This document shows positions 61,201 through 64,000 of a stretch of 64,000 bases of DNA, one piece after another (the stretch's first letter is position 1; every line of letters begins with the position of its first letter). The notes below the pieces were generated by a model. It did not search any database. It saw nothing but the letters and a program-made list of their open reading frames with translations, and had not been told where the DNA came from. The position numbers were made by a program, and so were the translations under genes. This stretch comes from Psettodes erumei. Its lineage: Eukaryota > Chordata > Actinopteri > Pleuronectiformes > Psettodidae. Where the stretch lies: assembly GCA_016785225.1 (NCBI GenBank), contig JAFBJZ010000874.1:620001-684000 (forward strand), written 5' to 3'.

Positions 61201-64000
61201 TTTGTCTGTCTTTCATTCATCCTGTAATTCTCTTTCATCACCTGCTTTGAAATCTGAAAGCTTCTGAGAAGACTATTAATATAAATTATGTATGTTCGGA
61301 AGTGTGGGCCAGAATATCTGATAACAGATTAAATGAAATTTAATCTGAAATTTCTCTTTACCACTATTGATTTCTAGACACCACTTTATTAGAACAGATA
61401 CAGCACTGTTATAACTGGAAAGCACTGCAAAATTCAGCATGGCTGAACAGCTACAAATATTACAAAGTTCACTACATCTTGAACAGAGCTACTGTCCACA
61501 CTTTACGGGATCCATGAAAAGCTTGCTGCTTGCTAAAAGAATTCCTTGTCGACTCCTTGTCTGTCAAGGAAGACACATGGATACCTGCACTCTGCCATGG
61601 CCGACTGCAGTATGGGCAAATGAACATTTCAAATGGCAACATTTGGTAAAATTGTTCTCCCTTCTCTCTGAGCTTTTATACATTTTCCACCATTAAAGAC
61701 TTTAATCCTGGCTCTCTGAGACTGGTCTGTAACTGGGCTATGGCAGTTTATCTTGTTTAATTGACTTAATTGACTTGCTTTTAAAAAGATTATGTACTTT
61801 TTAAAAGCAAGAAAGACCAGTGATGTCATAAATCTGACATGCTCAATGCTCTTAATATTGGTAACATGATGATGTTTAGAAGGTATACTGTTTATCAAGT
61901 TGATCATTAGCATAGGTTAGCATTTTGGCAGCCTGATGGAAATGTAATTAGGTTTGCAGAATTTAAAGTGTCAGCTTTTTCCTTATTTCAGATTTTTATT
62001 TGCCATAAGAAAAAAAATGCAGTCAGAAAATAAAGAAAGTGTAGCACTCAAGCCAAGCTTGAGATTGTTGTGTACAGTGAAAGTGAGGCTGAAGATGAGG
62101 GATTCTTCTTCTGCTGTCATCTATGCCAAGCTCGTGTCTCTGCAACTGTGCCAAATGTCTGTCCTTATTTAGAAGCTGCTCCTTTTGTGGAAGCATTTCA
62201 TATCCATTTTGAAAAGAATGGCTATTATTCACTTTATTTATTCATGAGAGTGCCCACACTCCTCCATTGGGCAGTGATGCATCTGAGGAGGTGCATTCAC
62301 TTTGGCCTGACATACAGTGTTGTACGTTGTTGTATGTGTTTACTAAATGACTAAATGACAACTGCACTGCACCCTGTGTTATAGGATCATTTCAGTGCCC
62401 TTTTAATTGTGTCTGTATTTGGATATATGTTGCAGGAAGAGCTTATTTTAGTAATGAAACATTGGTTATGTTTTTTTTTCCTTTTATAATAATTAACTGG
62501 CTTTGACCAGTCTAAATAATGGCAGAATATTCAACAAAATTTGTTGAACTTGGTGATCACTGAAAGGGAGCATAGTCCAGCTAAAGATAATATTAAAGCC
62601 CTCCACAAGTGAAGGTCATCTGACTGTCACCAAAGGCATTATTACCCAATAGAGACAGATTTTGTCATTACCTTGAAATGCACAAAGATGTCAACAGGAC
62701 TACAGATCCTAAAAGCAATAATACTATAGTAATAATATTGTTACTTTACATCGCTGAAGATTTCCCAGAAGCCCTAGCTGCCTGAGGAATGTAGAGCATA
62801 ATCAATGAGCACTGATGAAACAGCTGTGTGTCACTGCTCCTCCTTCAAGCGAGGATACCCCAGAGAGTTGATTTGAGTGGACTATTGACCTCTGATCATT
62901 CCCTCCCCTATAGGGAGCTGGGACTATCAATCCGTCCTCTCATGGCTGATTAGCTTCTGAGTGATTTTCACTCCCGCTCTGTCATTCCACACGCTGGAAA
63001 CAATGATGCACTTCCTGCCTTGTGCTTTATTGTGATATTAGCACTTAACAGGTGTTGTTAGACAGTGTCTGTGGTTTATTGTGTGAGGAGCAATAACAAG
63101 CAGATGCACTTCTTGTTTCCATAACAGCAGACCTTTTTAATTCAGCGCATTGCTTGCTTGTATTGACAGTGGCGAGATGGCCCCATTAAATCAGAAGAGC
63201 TTCAGTTTACAAAAAAAACATTAGTCCCAGTGTCCCAGCAGGGATAGTGTTCTTTCTGGTAATTGGGCTAAATTTATGGGGTTTTTTTTGAAAATTCTCA
63301 CCAAGGCCAGGGTCGAGGCCAGAGCGGGGCCATTAACAGGTTAGATTAGTGTTCTGAATGGAAACTCACTCTCTGCCTTGTCTCCTCCCTCCCATTACTT
63401 TGGAGGACAAACAAAGACATTGTCCATAACATTGCCTTACTTCATCTGTCTCAAAGTGTACTTCTCTGTTGATAATGGATTACTGACTGACATTCAGTTC
63501 ACACATACCTCATCTTTTGTTGCTGTCGGAATAATTAGACAAAGATAAATGAATTCTTTCATTGCACAGAAGCTTGTCATTCAGATTGGACACCAAACGT
63601 ATGTACTCAGCTGTAATGTAATCTGCTGACTGACAGCTGAACGAACTGAACACCAGTGAGTTGTATATGCTTTAACCCTTGTGAATTGTTTTGATTTTGC
63701 ATACTGCAACAGTAAAGTCATAACACCTTTGAGTAGCATTAATTACAAAAATAACACAGGCATATGGCATGTAGGGTAAGTGTACTGATGCAAATCTGTA
63801 AATACAAAGCTGTTTATGAATAACACCATCTTTTTCAGTTAGCTCTGCAATCATGCTGTCTGTCACGGGGACTCCTACACCTCGTCCGCCTCTTCCGCCT
63901 CACACTCCCCCCCCCAGTGGCTCTTTATTAATTAGTGAGTGTTCCAGAATGCTTCATGCTACACCTCTCCACTATTTGCCACTAGTTACCTGCCACTAGT
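58261..64000. other. Intergenic region, no gene recognised
   Basis: I found no exon with a recognisable protein on either strand. A CT-rich stretch at about 59290-59760 containing TGACAGAAACCTGTCAT may be a decayed retrotransposon end, but no paired termini are seen. The 62.75-63.45 kb part is repeat-free and of high complexity, as conserved non-coding DNA often is. A C-run lies at about 63908-63916. Confidence 0.45.

Overview
This is vertebrate nuclear DNA, almost certainly from a ray-finned (teleost) fish. Genes are split by GT-AG introns, intergenic DNA is AT-rich with short microsatellites, and the interspersed repeats are fish-typical: several decayed Tc1/mariner copies, an internally deleted hAT element and tRNA-derived SINEs. 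I see no operons, CRISPR array, phage or plasmid features, rRNA or intact tRNA genes.

Layout. (1) About 0.4-12.3 kb, plus strand: spopl (SPOP-like BTB/MATH adaptor of Cullin-3 ubiquitin ligases), complete in 10 coding exons, 392 aa. (2) About 13.0-14.0 kb: a Tc1/mariner deletion derivative followed by a tRNA-derived SINE. (3) 16.7-32.0 kb, minus strand: nxph2 (neurexophilin 2), two coding exons separated by a 14.5 kb intron, 263 aa; its tiny first exon carries only the signal peptide. (4) 34.4-35.95 kb: a decayed Tc1-like transposon. (5) 37.8-41.5 kb, plus strand: a UGT1-type UDP-glucuronosyltransferase, 5 exons, 527 aa. (6) 42.7-44.3 kb, plus strand: a granzyme-like chymotrypsin-fold serine protease, 5 exons, about 250 aa. 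(7) 44.9-47.85 kb, minus strand: rabl3 (Rab-like small GTPase), 8 exons, 233 aa. (8) 48.0-58.2 kb, plus strand: gtf2e1 (TFIIE alpha subunit), 6 coding exons, 448 aa, divergent from rabl3 across a compact CCAAT/ETS-type promoter; a 763 bp hAT derivative sits in its large intron. (9) 58.3-64 kb: no gene recognised.

The genes do not form a pathway. They are neighbouring loci: an E3-ligase adaptor, a secreted neurexin ligand, a detoxifying ER enzyme, a granule-type protease, a GTPase and a general transcription factor. spopl-nxph2 and rabl3-gtf2e1 are each known neighbour pairs in vertebrates; the UGT and the protease lie between the two pairs.

I found no undescribed multi-gene system. The observations most worth checking are: a GC-AG intron directly before the 54 nt exon that distinguishes SPOPL from SPOP, whose skipping would be in frame; a second probable GC-AG intron in the protease gene; an unusual substrate pocket in that protease; a dense GTTAGC hexamer cluster at the spopl 5' end; an upstream ORF before nxph2; and the organisation of the rabl3/gtf2e1 promoter. 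Exon boundaries were set by hand from reading frame, splice consensus and remembered family structure; no database or RNA evidence was available.
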